Part shown: one piece after another, positions 11,571 through 22,580 of the stretch
Layout: every line of letters starts with the position of its first letter
Numbering within the stretch: position 1 is the first letter of the stretch
Assembly (NCBI GenBank): GCA_900073065.1
Contig: FJOG01000004.1
Coordinates: forward strand, 1,608,712 to 1,672,711
Reading direction: 5' to 3'
Source of the DNA: Phialocephala subalpina
Taxonomy: Eukaryota; Ascomycota; Leotiomycetes; Helotiales; Mollisiaceae
DNA: 64,000 bases
Notes under the pieces: generated by a model
Database searches by the model: none
The model's input: the letters and a program-made list of their open reading frames with translations, nothing else
What the model was told of the DNA's origin: nothing
Translations under genes and position numbers: made by a program

Positions 11571-12385
11571 ATGTTCTTCTCTACTCTTGCTGTGTCCTCG
11601 GTCCTCCTTGCTGCTACGCATGTCGCGGCCGAACCAGCTCCCTACAAGCTCGGCTCCATGTCCTTGAACAACGCCTTCGGTCTCCTCAAACGTCAAGCCG
11701 GTTACCAACCAACACAAACCTACTGTGGACCTGGAACAGACTGTCCCACCTCTTGCGGGGCTACCTTTGCCCAATGCGCCTCTTCTGATGGAGAGCTTCA
11801 CTGCTTCGATCCAACCATCAAAGAGACTTGCTGTCCCGATGGTTCTGGAAGTAAGCCATCCTGCTTTGCCTGGTCTGCATCAATACTGACCTCATATTTC
11901 AGACTCCTGTGATGATGGATATTACTGCACCTCTGACGCTTCAGGCGGAACATGGTGCTGCCCTGATGTACGTATCCTTTCTGTTCCCCCTTACCACGCA
12001 ACTAACAGAAATACAGGGAATGGACCTAGCAGCTTGTGCAGCAGCATATAGTCTCACCGGCTCTCTCGTCTCCGAAACTCCCACCTCAACTCTCTCGTCC
12101 GCTCCTTCTACAACACCAGCTTCTGCCTCTGTGTCCACCACTTCTACACCCAGCGCATCGCCAACCACAACACCAACGACCTCGAGCTTAAGCTCCTCGA
12201 CGACTAGCTCCGCAGAATTGAAGAGCAAGAGTACAAGTGCAGCTGTGACGCATGTTACGGCGACAGCAAATGGGACGGTGACGTCGAAAACTAGCTCGGT
12301 GCCCTTTGTGCAGGTTACTGGTGCTGCGAACGCGAAGGTGGTCCCGGGCTTGATGATGGTGGCTGGGGCTTTGTTTGCTCTTTGA
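11571..12385 (+). CDS. GPI-anchored Cys-rich cell-surface protein
   Basis: Three exons, 11571-11850, 11903-11967 and 12017-12385, give 237 aa with matching phases. The signal peptide is MFFSTLAVSSVLLAATHVAA. The mature part starts with a KRQ Kex2-like site and carries a Cys-rich domain (YCGPGTDCPTSCGATFAQC, then CCPDGSG, CDDGYYC and WCCPD). A long Ser/Thr/Pro stalk follows and then a hydrophobic C-terminus (PGLMMVAGALFAL) preceded by small residues, as in GPI attachment signals. The ATG at 11571 is preferred over the upstream open frame because it alone starts a signal peptide. It is likely a wall or membrane protein; the ligand is unknown. Confidence 0.85.
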
Positions 12386-13197
12386 GAGGTTCAAATAAGG
12401 CGGGTCTAAAAGTGATGTTATAATTGGAAAGGGGGCGGGGCATGTAGCCGATGCTGTGGGATGGATGTAATATTAGCTATGCGAGTATCTAGCTTTGAAT
12501 AATCATATTGATTGGGACGATGACTTCTCGCTCTTGATCATGACTTTCTGTGACATGGTCTTTTTGATATGGCAGATTGAAGAGAACAGAGCGCAACTGC
12601 TTCGTAAGAACGATGACTACTCGGAAACAGATCGGAAAGCACAATCTCACCTTCGGCGCTCCTGAGCTTCGCGCAAGCGAGGACACCCCTCGCTTAAGGT
12701 TGTCAAACGCGAATCATCAAAGACAAAAAAACAAAACAACAAAAACTCAAACCAGATGCGATCTACCTGCCAAAAAATATTAAAAAAGCATAAACCAATC
12801 CAGCTCAGTATCTCAAAAATGCAAAAAACAAGGCCGCGGTGGCTGGAGCTGTTACACCCAACCTACATTCCGACGCGGGGTAAATGTCGAAATACCTTGA
12901 AAAGCCCTCGAGCGGACCATATTCTTTGATAGATCCGAGTCGGGGTAACTCGTGCAATGATTTCAGGTACTTGGATCCTCGGGATTTTTTTGTTGGCATT
13001 AAATTTTCGTATTTAACGTTATATAGACGTTTGGAAGGTGGTGGGGCTGGGTTAGCTAGTGGAGTTGGGATTGAGGAGTTTTGCCTTTTTGATAACGGGT
13101 TGGAGGAGGATGGAGGATGAGGCGAGATACGGGATATATTTGCTCCTTGATTGTGAAGTGGTGCGTGATAGAGATTTGGGTTTAGATACATGGCTGT
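12386..13197. other. Intergenic between convergent genes
   Basis: 3' flanks of the surface protein and the dehydrogenase. A 128-codon minus-strand frame at 12805-13191 has no family resemblance and is probably chance. Confidence 0.4.
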
Positions 13198-14430
13198 TTA
13201 CTCTCCGTTCAATGGGCTCTTTGGATCGTAAACATCCGTCTCGATAAGTTCTGGATATTTCAATCCGCCTTGTTTCCTGGCCTCATCCATCGCCTCCATG
13301 ATAACAACGCTTTCCTCCCAATCCAATCCATCACTCTCAAGCTTTCCATCCCTGATGCACCGAGCTGCTTCATCAGCTTCCCAGAACATGCCATGTCCCC
13401 ACCCATCTCTATCCTTATCCGTCGGAATCGGACACGACACGTCCTCCACCTTTCCCTTCTCACCTCCCACCATAATCACCCGATAATGCGTAGGTCTATA
13501 CAAGGGACCGATGACTTGGATTTCTCCTTTTGTGCCTTGGATTCGACAAGCCGGTCCCGCAGCCGGACTCCCTTCACCATCAGGCGTAGTAGCCACACGC
13601 ATACTCGTCGTCGCAATCCCCATGCTCTTCTGTCCAGGAAACTGCAAAATCATACTCGTACTCTCATCGGCGCCCGTCAACTCATACTTCTCAATGGCAG
13701 CTAATACCTTCGGTGCTTCGCGTTTCGTTTGGGCTTGGCAATGATACAAGATCTGGAATACCCACGTCAAGCTATAGATTCCCAAATCGAGCAAGCAGCC
13801 TCCAGCGAGATCCATATTCACCATCCTATTCTCAGGTGGGAACTTCACGCTCCCATCATCGTTCGCCATAGGTAGAGACAGGTCCGCAGTAACTCGATGC
13901 ACCTTCCCAATCACCTCACTCTTAACCAACTCTCTTATCTTGATACTAAGAGGAAAGTATCTCGTCCAAACAGCTTCCATCAAAAACAATTTCTTTGCTT
14001 TCGCAGTCTTGACTAGTTTCTTGGCCTGGGCAGCGTTGACGGTGAATGCCTTCTCGCACAAAACATGTTTCCCTGCTTCGAGAGCGAGCATTGTGTTTTG
14101 GAAGTGGTGGGAGTGTGGGGTGGCGACGTAAATTATGTCGATGTTGGGGTCTGCTACTAACTCGGCGTAGGAGCCGTATGCCTTTGCTCCTTCTGGTGCT
14201 TTTACATCCTTGAGGAATTCTTCGGCTCGAGAGGCGGAGGAGGATGAGGCGGCTGCGACGACGGAGTGGGAGATATCGTGGACATTGCGAGTGGCGGGGT
14301 TGGTGAGGATGTCTTTTGTGAATGCTGGAGACTGTTAGAAACTTGGCATAGGAGAGAAGGATATGGGGCAAGTACTTTGGGCGATTCCTCCTGTTGCCAG
14401 AATACCCCACTTTATGGTATATGGTGCCAT
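13198..14430 (-). CDS. Gfo/Idh/MocA family NAD(P)-dependent dehydrogenase (xylose/dihydrodiol dehydrogenase type)
   Basis: Two exons, 13198-14324 and 14376-14430, give 393 aa. Exon 1 is MAPYTIKWGILATGGIAQ, the start of the Rossmann fold. After the intron follow YAELVADPNIDIIYVATPHS and AGKHVLCEKAFTVNAAQAK; the family's EKP/EKA Lys is in place. LDLGIYSLTW and GTKGEIQVIGP belong to the C-terminal alpha/beta domain. The WGILATGGIA start and length fit the NADP-dependent D-xylose 1-dehydrogenase and dimeric dihydrodiol dehydrogenase subgroup, which oxidise aldoses or trans-dihydrodiols. The substrate is inferred from subfamily only. Confidence 0.88.
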
Positions 14431-14792
14431 TGTTAAAAGGTCCTGTCGACTGTCCCAATCAAAATGCGCCCTTATTACTTCTTTGATGTCTTAGAAAAGC
14501 TCTCAAACGAGTATATTGGCAATTGATGGTGTGGGCGGATTTTGAAGAGAGGAATGGAATGCTGTCGTCGTTATAAATGTACTGTACCCCGCCAAAGTGG
14601 GGGCGGACCCCTCATCAGCCTGAATAGGAAGTGAACTTCCGTGCATCGATGTGACGTTGAAAGAAACGGCAACTTTCCTTTGCAACAAGATATCTATCCA
14701 TCCAGAAACAATTGGTGCGCATCGAGTGGTGACATTTTCTTGATAATCAAGGAGTTAGACCCTATCTCCGAAGAGCTGCCTCCCTTCACTTC
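14431..14792. promoter_or_regulatory. Divergent promoter, dehydrogenase / aldo-keto reductase
   Basis: The 362 bases between the two start codons must hold both promoters. Two NADP-dependent oxidoreductases share this short space, so co-regulation is possible (inference). No specific operator was identified. Confidence 0.4.
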
Positions 14793-15849
14793 ATGCTTGT
14801 TCGGCCGACGCTCAGCCGAAACACTAGAAGGCTGCGATATCAGGTCAGGAGTATGGCTTCTTTGGCAAGTACGCCGGCATTGGTGGCCCCCATGGCATTC
14901 AAGAATCATCCTGAGACCAAGATCCCGAAGATGGTGTATGGGACTGCGTGGAAGAAGGATAGATCAACCGACTTGGTCTATCAAGCGATAAAGTCTGGCT
15001 TTAGAGCGATCGATACAGCAGCCCAGCCTCGGCATTACAATGAGAAGGGTGTTGCAGAAGGTATAGCGAAAGCTATCTCAGAGGGAATCTTGACAAGAGA
15101 AGATCTCTACGTGCGTTGATCCCTCCCATACCAAATATCCATCATCTGACACCTGTTAGATCCAAACCAAATTCACACCTCCATCAGGCCAAGATCCAAA
15201 CAACCTACCGTACGACCTCTCCCACCCCATACCCCAACAAATCCAAACCTCCATCGCCTCCTCACTCTCCAATTTCACCTTCCCAGGCCAAGAAGAACCC
15301 TACATCGACTGTCTAGTCCTCCACTCCCCATATCGAAACATAGAAGACACTCTCCTCGCCTGGCGAACCTTCGAACCCTACGTCCCGTCAAAGATTCGAT
15401 CGCTAGGAATATCAAACACCACCCTCCCCATACTCCAATCCCTCGTCTCATCAACCAACATCCCACCTTCAGTATGCCAAAACAGATTCTACCCCGACAC
15501 CCGCTATGAAGTCCCTCTTCGCTCCTGTTGTCGGGAACAAGGAATCATTTTCCAATCTTTTTGGACTTTGACGGGGAATCCGGGTTTGGTGAAGTCAAAG
15601 CCCGTGATGGAGATGGCGGAGAGGTTGAGGGGAAAGAGAGAGGTGGACGGGGATGATAGGGCTTTGGCGCTCTATTCGTTAGTGCTTGGGTTGGAAGGGG
15701 TGAGTGTTTTGAACGGGACGACGAATCAGGAGAGGATGATGAGAGATCTTTTGACGCTGGAGGCGGTGGGGGAATTGGTGCAAGGGGAATGGAAGGAGCT
15801 GTGGGATGGGTGGTTGAGGGATTTCAAAGTCGTCATTGGTGAGAAGTGA
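14793..15849 (+). CDS. Aldo-keto reductase
   Basis: Two exons, 14793-15110 and 15160-15849, give 335 aa. KMVYGTAWKKDRSTDLV opens the barrel. FRAIDTAAQPRHYNEKGVAEG carries the catalytic Asp and the usual Tyr region (HYNE). EDLYIQTKFTP crosses the intron and supplies the catalytic Lys, and CLVLHSPY gives the active-site His. The C-terminus is LTLEAVGELVQGEWKELWDG. The first 20 residues are basic and hydroxylated and could be a mitochondrial presequence; a second Met at 14853 gives a cytosolic 315-aa form. AKRs of this class reduce aldehydes or ketones with NADPH. Confidence 0.88.
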
Positions 15850-16804
15850 GAGGTCCTGTCAGGGTTGAGAAAATGATGAAATGGGATGCTTGTGACGCTT
15901 CACAATGACGTGAGCTTTGACATCTAATTCTCGTACTGTATTCGATCTTTAGCTTGCCTGGCAATTGCCAGCTTCTGTTGAAATGATCTGATCTCAGAGC
16001 GTGATAATAAGAGTGATTCCTCCGGAGAGGAAAGCAATTCGTGATTCGGTTGCTGTCAATGTGCTGATTGATTCTCGCACCGCCAAATCTCACAAGGCAG
16101 GGCATCACTTTCAATCGCAAAGTTCAGAGCAGAGAAATAATCGATTCTGGTGAGATCCCCTTTTACGGGTATCTTCGCATGCGCCATCGCTATGCATGCA
16201 ACACGAAGAAATCTAAAGAAAAGAAGAAAATAGGTAAACCGAAGATAGGTAAACCCTCGTCAATATGTATCGTCCCCAAGACCATACCCAGACCAGCCAG
16301 TTCGGTCACCACTGTCAATCATTATGTAATTTAGAAACTCCAGCCCAAAACACCAGACAGAAACAAGTCACACCACAGAAAATGAAAATGTAAGCCTTCC
16401 CTCAGATTCATCATCAGCCAAGCAGGCGCTATGAAGCAAACCCACCCCTTCCCCGCGTGATCGGCTCAGGGCACCAACTAAGGCGTTGAGGATGGTGACA
16501 ACTCCTCTTCGGTCCAGCACAACTCATCCTAAACCAAAATCGCAACACAAGACGATAAAACCCAGCCCGGCAACATAAACAGCCTTCCCTAGACTCAGAG
16601 CATCACCAAGCAAGGCGTTATGAAGCAACCAAGCCCCTTCCCCGCATGATCGGGCTCAGGCAACAACTCGGACGTTGAGGTTGGTGATGATGAGTTTTCG
16701 GTCCAGCGCAGAACAACGACAGAGAAAGCAAGCAGGAAGACAGAGGCTGAAGCACGTATCCTTACCACACGACGTGGGAAGTTGTCTGGGACGCCGCAGA
16801 TCAC
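15850..16804. other. Intergenic with a diverged direct repeat
   Basis: 3' flanks of the aldo-keto reductase and the deubiquitinase. Contains two diverged copies of a sequence of about 130 bp (annotated separately). No coding signal was recognised. Confidence 0.5.
16391..16715. repeat. Two diverged direct copies, spacing about 189 bp
   Basis: Copy 1 starts near 16393 (agccttccctcag) and copy 2 near 16581 (agccttccctagac). Both continue with matching blocks in the same order: caagca, tatgaagcaa, ccccttccccgc, gatcgg, gttgagg and cggtccagc. Identity is imperfect, with substitutions and small indels, so this is an old duplication. It lies just downstream of the USP stop codon. Confidence 0.7.
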
Positions 16805-18175
16805 TCACTTTCGCACGCGTTGGTAGAAGCAGAGATACGGCGTAAAGCCACCCGCCTTTCCCTTGTCCGTAAGAGCAGCCATCTCACCACCAGAGACTCT
16901 CGAGACATGGTTGTCATCGAACTCGAGCCATTGTCCGTCAGCACCCTTGGCCATGGAGATGTAGTGGCCACCGTTCAAAGATCCTTGGTGCAGAACCACG
17001 GCCGACAACTCGTACCCTGAATTGGACTTGTTGTTCGAAGTCCGGTTAGCGTTCAGGTTGAGGAGGGTGTTGATGGGGACTGGGTGAGAGTCCTTCTGAC
17101 CAGCCCAGTTGAATCGCTTCAACTGGATGGTGACAATGTCTGGAGAGTGGGCGAGCTTTCGGGAGCGCTGCTTGTCGGTAGTTGCGTCCTTGCAGTGGTC
17201 GCACTTGTATCCGCAGACTTTGTACGTCAGGTACTGCTGAACGTACGCCCCCAGATCGCCACCGCCTGGGATTCGTGGCTTGATGTCGATCGCCAGCGTT
17301 CCCTCGATGTCTCCGACGGTGCTGGAGACGTACCCGCAGGACTTGCATGTGGTGGATGAGTCGAGGACGAAACGGGTCATCGCCTCGAAAATGATGTAGT
17401 GACTGGAGATGAGTTGTTAGCTTCTGGAGAATGTCCCGGGGCTGAAGAGTACTTACGAGGCCGGGAGCTGCTCCGAGAACTTGTTGACCATCCAGGTCAA
17501 CTGGTCCTCTGGATCTTGTTGTCCACCCATGCCATTCTGCCACTTGTCTATTGAAGAGTCAGCACTGATTCGAGAAATTTTAGGGAAATAGTTTACTCAC
17601 TCTCCTTGAAAGTTTGGTTGATGTCAACCAAAGCTTGGTGGACGGACAGCTTGTTACCAGACCAGTAGGCCTGGACGAGAGTGCGTAGCTTGCAAGCCAC
17701 ACAAGCAGGCGCCCCTTTCTCCTCATCCTGGATGCAGTGTTGTGGCTGATGTTGTGTCATCAACCACGCACGGAGTTGAGGTTGGTGGAGGAGGGATTGG
17801 AGGAGAGCGTTCCGGTAGCAGAGCACCCCAGTAAGATTTCGCATGCCTTGTTGGGCAGAGGCAGGCATTCCCTTCCGGGTTGGTCGAACGGCGTTGGCGA
17901 TGCGGCGGCGGCGACGAAGATCGAAGACCGTGGTGAACTCGGCCTTCGTCCTCTTGCCGTACACCTTCTTGTCCTTGCCAGACAAAGGAGTACCAGGGAC
18001 ATTATCCCCTTTGAGACCTAGATTTTTCATCAGTCAATGAACCACATGAGTGGGGAAAAGAAAAGGGCTTACCTTGTGCTTCGGAGACCTTCTGGACCTT
18101 GGTAGGAGGCTCTTCGGCGATGGGGTTGGCGTCCTCACGGACACGCTTGGTGGTAGATCGAAGAGTTGGAGACAT
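16805..18175 (-). CDS. Ubiquitin-specific protease (USP, UCH domain)
   Basis: Four exons, 16805-17402, 17457-17547, 17601-18017 and 18073-18175, give 402 aa with consistent phases. The start is MSPTLRSTTKRVRED, a basic N-terminus with a possible nuclear signal. The Cys box is GMRNLTGVLCYRNALLQSL. A zinc-finger-like CKSCGY and CGYKCDHC pair follows, as in the USP fingers. ITVQLKRF-type text appears as VTIQLKRFNW. The His box is GSLNGGHYISMAKG, followed by WLEFDDNHVSRVS with the Asn/Asp position. The enzyme removes ubiquitin from conjugates. The Cys box is unusual (one extra residue, no Asn before Thr-Cys); see findings. Start and introns are well supported. Confidence 0.9.
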
Positions 18176-19486
18176 TGCTCGAGGTTGTAATTTCAATCGC
18201 AGTGGTAGTGGCGTTTTTTGAAAAGAAGATTGTGGTTGGTGTTGCTGGTTGTGCTGCTTGAATACGATTCTTTTCGACGAAGAAGGAAAAGAAAACTTCT
18301 TGAAAGATCGCCCAGAAGACGGAGATTTATACTGAACCCCCATCTTCCCTCCGCTAGCGCTGGAGCGCTCAATCATTGTCTTCATCGTGAAAAGTTTCGG
18401 GGTTGAAAGTGTATTTTGCGCAAGAATAGTTGTCGTTCGTGACAATAGTACCATTAGCGAGGGACAATAGGAGGGTGGGTTTGCAGACAGAGCCAACTCC
18501 TTTCCTTAAGCGAGCAAGCGCGAAGGATGTTGAATGTCCGAAGACAACGGCAAAGAGCTTTTCGAAAGTGTCGTGTTGTTTTTCCCGATCGGTCTGGGAG
18601 AATGAGAATGCGATGCGCAATGGCTTCTTTTGAAGCCCTTCCCGAATAGGACAAACAATATTTTCGAGGCGAGCCCTGTAACGAATGTCCTACCACAATG
18701 CCAACAACCTTTTCGAAGATTATCGTATCGTCAATCCCAGATGGTTTGGGACAATGCGAACCGATCGTAAGGGCTTCCTTCCAACCTCTTCTAATTCAAC
18801 GTCGATTCGAAGCAATGCAGCGCAACAAATGTCCCACCACAATCCCAAAGAACCTGTCGAAAGGGTTTGCGTTATTACTTCCAGTCAATCTGGGACAATG
18901 CGGTTCGGATTGCAATAGCCTTCCCTCGAGTCTTTTCCTAATCGGGAAATCCTTTTCAAAAAGGACGCCCTCTCCCCAAAAGCTCTCTCAACGACCAACA
19001 ATATGTTCAATACAGTTCGGTATATATATCAATATGAAAGAGTGCTCCCTATGGAGCTCAAAGTACAATTCCGCACGAATTATCTTTTGATACTGCATGG
19101 AGGCAAATTTGGTATTGATTGATGTGGTAAATCAATGAGGTGTCTAAAGCTTTTTAACGCCCAGACTCTTCAATGTGGCTTGCACAATGATAGTAAATGA
19201 TATGATAGAATTTGTGTAGCTATTGTGAAGACGTTGGAGGCATTGTCAAGAAAGTGAATTGATGTCGGTTCTCAAAAAATTATTCTTCGGCTGTCTCACT
19301 AGCCTCACACGGCGCCGAGCTTCCGGCACTGCAACTATTCCTAAAGTGGATTAGAGCCACAAGGCTGAGAAATCTCGACGCGGACACAAAGCTGATCTTG
19401 TCTGTCTGATGTTTATATCTCGGAAGGCCATGCATGTCTGACACCAAAAGATAATAAGCTTCTTTTGACGACACATCGTACGAACA
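18176..19486. other. Intergenic between divergent genes, with degenerate repeats
   Basis: Promoter space of the USP gene (minus) and the Trm9 gene (plus). No family-like open frame. Holds a degenerate tandem repeat described separately. Confidence 0.4.
18526..18965. repeat. Degenerate tandem repeat, about 145-155 bp period, three copies
   Basis: Three successive segments start with (g/a)aatgtcc near 18531, 18684 and 18826. They share ordered blocks: accacaat or acaacggc, cttttcgaa, a tctgggacaatg-type word and a cttcc block. Copies 2 and 3 match each other better than copy 1. Judged by eye; alignment scores were not computed. Confidence 0.5.
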
Positions 19487-20182
19487 ATGGCCTCGGAACA
19501 GGAGATCGAGCCAGAAAAGTACGAGGAACAACATGTTCACGACGTGTACGAGCAAATCGCGTCACATTTTTCTTCGACGAGGTACAAGCCTTGGCCAATA
19601 GTCGAGTCATTCCTTCAGTCGCTTTCACCTGGCTCTATTGGACTCGATGTTGGTTGTGGGAATGGGAAATATCTCACCGTCAATCGAGATGTTTTCATTG
19701 TTGGCAGCGACCGTTCTTCAAATCTTGTGAATATTGCATCACAACATCAACCGCACTCAGCTGTTGTCGCCGATACTCTATCTTTGCCCCATCAAAGTGG
19801 GAGGTTTGATTTTGCGATCAGTATCGCTGTCGTTCATCATCTATCCACTCCGGAGCGAAGGAGAGAAGCCATCAAAGCTATTCTGGAATGCCTCAAAGAT
19901 GATGGAAAGGCATTGATCTATGTTTGGGCATTGGAGCAGAAGGACAGCAGAAGAGGATGGGATGAAGGCCATGAACAAGATGTTATGGTGCCTTGGGTCA
20001 TGAAGAGTGGCAAGAAGAATCCCAACGAGGACGGATCTACGGAGAAGACATTCCAACGATATTACCACCTTTATCGATCTGGAGAATTGGAAGGCGACAT
20101 CACTGCTATTGGAGGAGAAGTGGTTGGATCTGGTTACGAAAAGGACAATTGGTGGGCTATTTGCAAGAGAGTTGAGAGCTGA
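19487..20182 (+). CDS. TRM9: tRNA (wobble uridine) carboxymethyl methyltransferase, Trm9 type
   Basis: Intronless, 231 aa. EEQHVHDVYEQIASHFSSTR is the diagnostic Trm9/ALKBH8 N-terminus. IGLDVGCGNGKYL is the SAM-binding motif I, GSDRSSNLV is motif II, and AISIAVVHHLSTPERR is the motif IV region. LIYVWALEQ and FQRYYHLYRSGEL complete the family pattern. With Trm112 the enzyme methylates cm5U34 to mcm5U34 in Arg and Glu tRNAs, which tunes codon-specific translation under stress. Full length, no oddity. Confidence 0.95.
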   Translation: MASEQEIEPEKYEEQHVHDVYEQIASHFSSTRYKPWPIVESFLQSLSPGSIGLDVGCGNGKYLTVNRDVFIVGSDRSSNLVNIASQHQPHSAVVADTLSLPHQSGRFDFAISIAVVHHLSTPERRREAIKAILECLKDDGKALIYVWALEQKDSRRGWDEGHEQDVMVPWVMKSGKKNPNEDGSTEKTFQRYYHLYRSGELEGDITAIGGEVVGSGYEKDNWWAICKRVES

Positions 20183-21211
20183 AGTGGGAATGAACTTGCC
20201 ACGAAGAATTGCCGTCAAAACATTGATGTGAAGGATGAGACGATGATTTTCTCTCCTGAGTGGAGAATTCGAATGCCTCATTCATGCGCAAAAAAAAAGG
20301 GCGGTTGGTACCGAACAACGAAGTGGAAATTGTCCGCCCCTGGTCTGGTCTGGGTCCAGTTCGAAGGATAATCAGTGGGTCTACTCCCGCAGACCCTTGC
20401 TCACCGAGACAGAGGAAACAAGGAACAAATCCGAGTCGGCATAGGAAAACTCGAATGGTCAGCAGGAATGATTTGCAGAATTCTTTCAGATGGATATTGG
20501 AACACTTGGCGGCTAATGTAGGGCCCTGACTCTGTTTACATGGGTGAGGCTACTTGTTTTATTCTCCACTCCGTTTGGAGGCAAAAGCAAGAGTCGCGAA
20601 CATGAAGCGCGCTGTTGCAAACTGTTTTCACACAAGCTTTGAGGCAAAGCGAAGTCGCGGAAAATACGGACAGCCAAAGGAGTGCTTTTTCTAGATTCCG
20701 ATGTCGAATGTTCTCCCGGCAATCTGGAAACTGGGAAGATCAGACAATTACCATCTAAATATGGACTTCCTGCCTTCTCTTGAGCATGTGTTCGGGGTAT
20801 CTGAGAGTGTCCGCAAAAGAGAAGGCCAGCAAAAGTATGGTGATGTCCATCATAGGCTATATGTGTTGTACAGTACAAATTTTCCTAATACAAGTCTAGA
20901 ATAGAAAGCCCAAACACCAATGGACCACCAGAATCCCAATGCAATATGCTGTCGTCAAGGGATATCATATCGTACCAATGCAATGCCATGCCTGATATTC
21001 TCGCTCGAAAGTCGAACCCTAACACCAAATGTCGAAGCTCTTGCGATCAAGTCTACCGAATCCTTCTTCGCCTTCGCCAAACAAACGCCTGTGCCGCAAT
21101 ACCCCCATTTCACCTCCCTGCTCTTTTTCGCTCCCCGTGCCGTAATAATTCCGTCCCATCTCAATGCTGTAATGTAGTAACGACTGGACCTGCCTCGCAG
21201 GTTCTGAACTG
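20183..21211. other. Intergenic between convergent genes
   Basis: 3' flanks of the Trm9 gene and the Myb-like gene. A minus-strand frame near 21019-21276 contains ERALMLDLESRLDEDN, which might be an alternative C-terminus of the Myb-like gene reached by splicing or frameshift; otherwise nothing recognised. Confidence 0.35.
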
Positions 21212-22580
21212 TCATTGTCTTCGTCTAGTCGGCTCTCTAGGTCCAGCATCAGGGCTCGCTCTTCGCTTCCCATCACCCCTGCTTCCCATTCCTGCTCCTG
21301 ATCCTATCATCCCAATGCTCGGCAATACAGGTCCCGGGCTTGAATAACCTCCCATCGGCATACTCATCGCATACGCTGGCGTGTTGTACGGACTGACTCC
21401 CGTGGTCATCTCTGCGACACTCGGCAACAGCTGACCTCTTCCCGTTCCACCAATTCCCATACCCATCCCCATACCTCCCTGTCCAATAGCCGCCAATGCA
21501 ATCCCATCATTTGGACTCGGAGGCGGTACAGATCTTGGTGTACTCTCTCTCCTTGCTGCTATCGTCCTGGATGATCCCGCTCCAACGTTTCCTCCGACCC
21601 CTCTTCCACTTGAGCCACTCTGCGCCGTAGCAGGTCTACTGAAGCGCTGTGCTGATGATCCAGAGCCTGAAGGCGACACTCCCATAGCGCTAGATTGAGA
21701 CTGGCTATGTGCATGTCCTCGCGAAGGAGAAGATCTGTGGCCAGGAGGTGGAGCGTCCAAGGTTACGCTTGACAACGAGAAAGGGACAACACCTGCTCGG
21801 CGTGCCATGTCTTGCTCGCCTAGTTGCCAGTGCATAGCCTCTGCTGCGCGCCAGGGAACGGCCATCTCTTCTGCTACTTTGGACCACATTTCTGGTTTGA
21901 ATCTAGAGTCTGTTAGCTACTTTGAAGGAGAAGATGGTAAGGACTTCAAGAGAGTATCGAGAGGTAAAAGCAAGCTTGTAGATGGGGTACTACCTCTCGT
22001 AGAGTCTTGCGAGCTTGTTCTTGCGCTCTTCGTCCCATTCGCTCCGTCGCTCGAGGTAATTTTGATAGTGAAGCCGACAGCTAATCGCGCTGCGTCCTGG
22101 GAGTCTCTTAGAGATGTCTTCCCATTTCATTCCACTGCCCCGGAGCTCGATGATCAGAGAGTCCTCTTCGGCGGACCACTTGCTCTGCTTCTTGGCTGGT
22201 GACTCTGCTGGGTGAGGAGGCATGCTGCGCTTGCCGCCAGAGCCGCTGCTGGCGAGGGCATAGGACGGTGCTTCCGGCTGTGTTCCACTTGTTGATGGGA
22301 CAGATGTCGAGCGCGTGTGGTGTCTATGTGTGGGTGAGGATGTTTCAGACTCATTAGAGTCTGGCGCCTTGAGGAGGAGGGAGATATCCACGGTGACGGT
22401 TCGAAGTCGCCGATGCCGTCAAGGTTGACGGATCATATGCGAAGTATTGCCCAGGTTGTAAGAATAGAGGATGCTGTTGAGGTCTAGGCTGGTAAGACGA
22501 AGCTTGTCGATAGCAGCTCCGTTGAACGAGGGTTGAGGCTGACTACCAGATGATCCGTATTGTTGAGGCTGGTGATATCA
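21212..22580 (-). CDS. Myb/SANT-like DNA-binding protein, N-terminus disturbed
   Basis: Clear exons are 21212-21902 and 21994 to about 22391. WSAEEDSLIIELRGSGMKWE with RLPGRSAISCRLHYQNYLER is a Myb repeat, and a second follows across the intron (FKPEMWSKVAEEM, VPWRAAEAMHWQLG). The rest is Ser/Gly/Pro-rich and disordered, ending KRRASPDAGPREPTRRRQ. The open frame has no ATG at its left end. Further upstream QPQPSFNGAAIDKLR reads in the same frame but meets a TGA. A neighbouring frame reads SYQPRPQQHPLFLQPGQYF to RGYLPPPQG and would join both sides if one base were missing near 22495 and one extra near 22375. So either two compensating indels or an unrecognised splice exists. It is a probable nuclear transcription factor; the target is unknown. 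Confidence 0.7.

Noticed and set aside
12805..13191. 128-codon minus-strand frame
   Set aside because: Lies in convergent 3' flanks, no homology features, no neighbouring exon.
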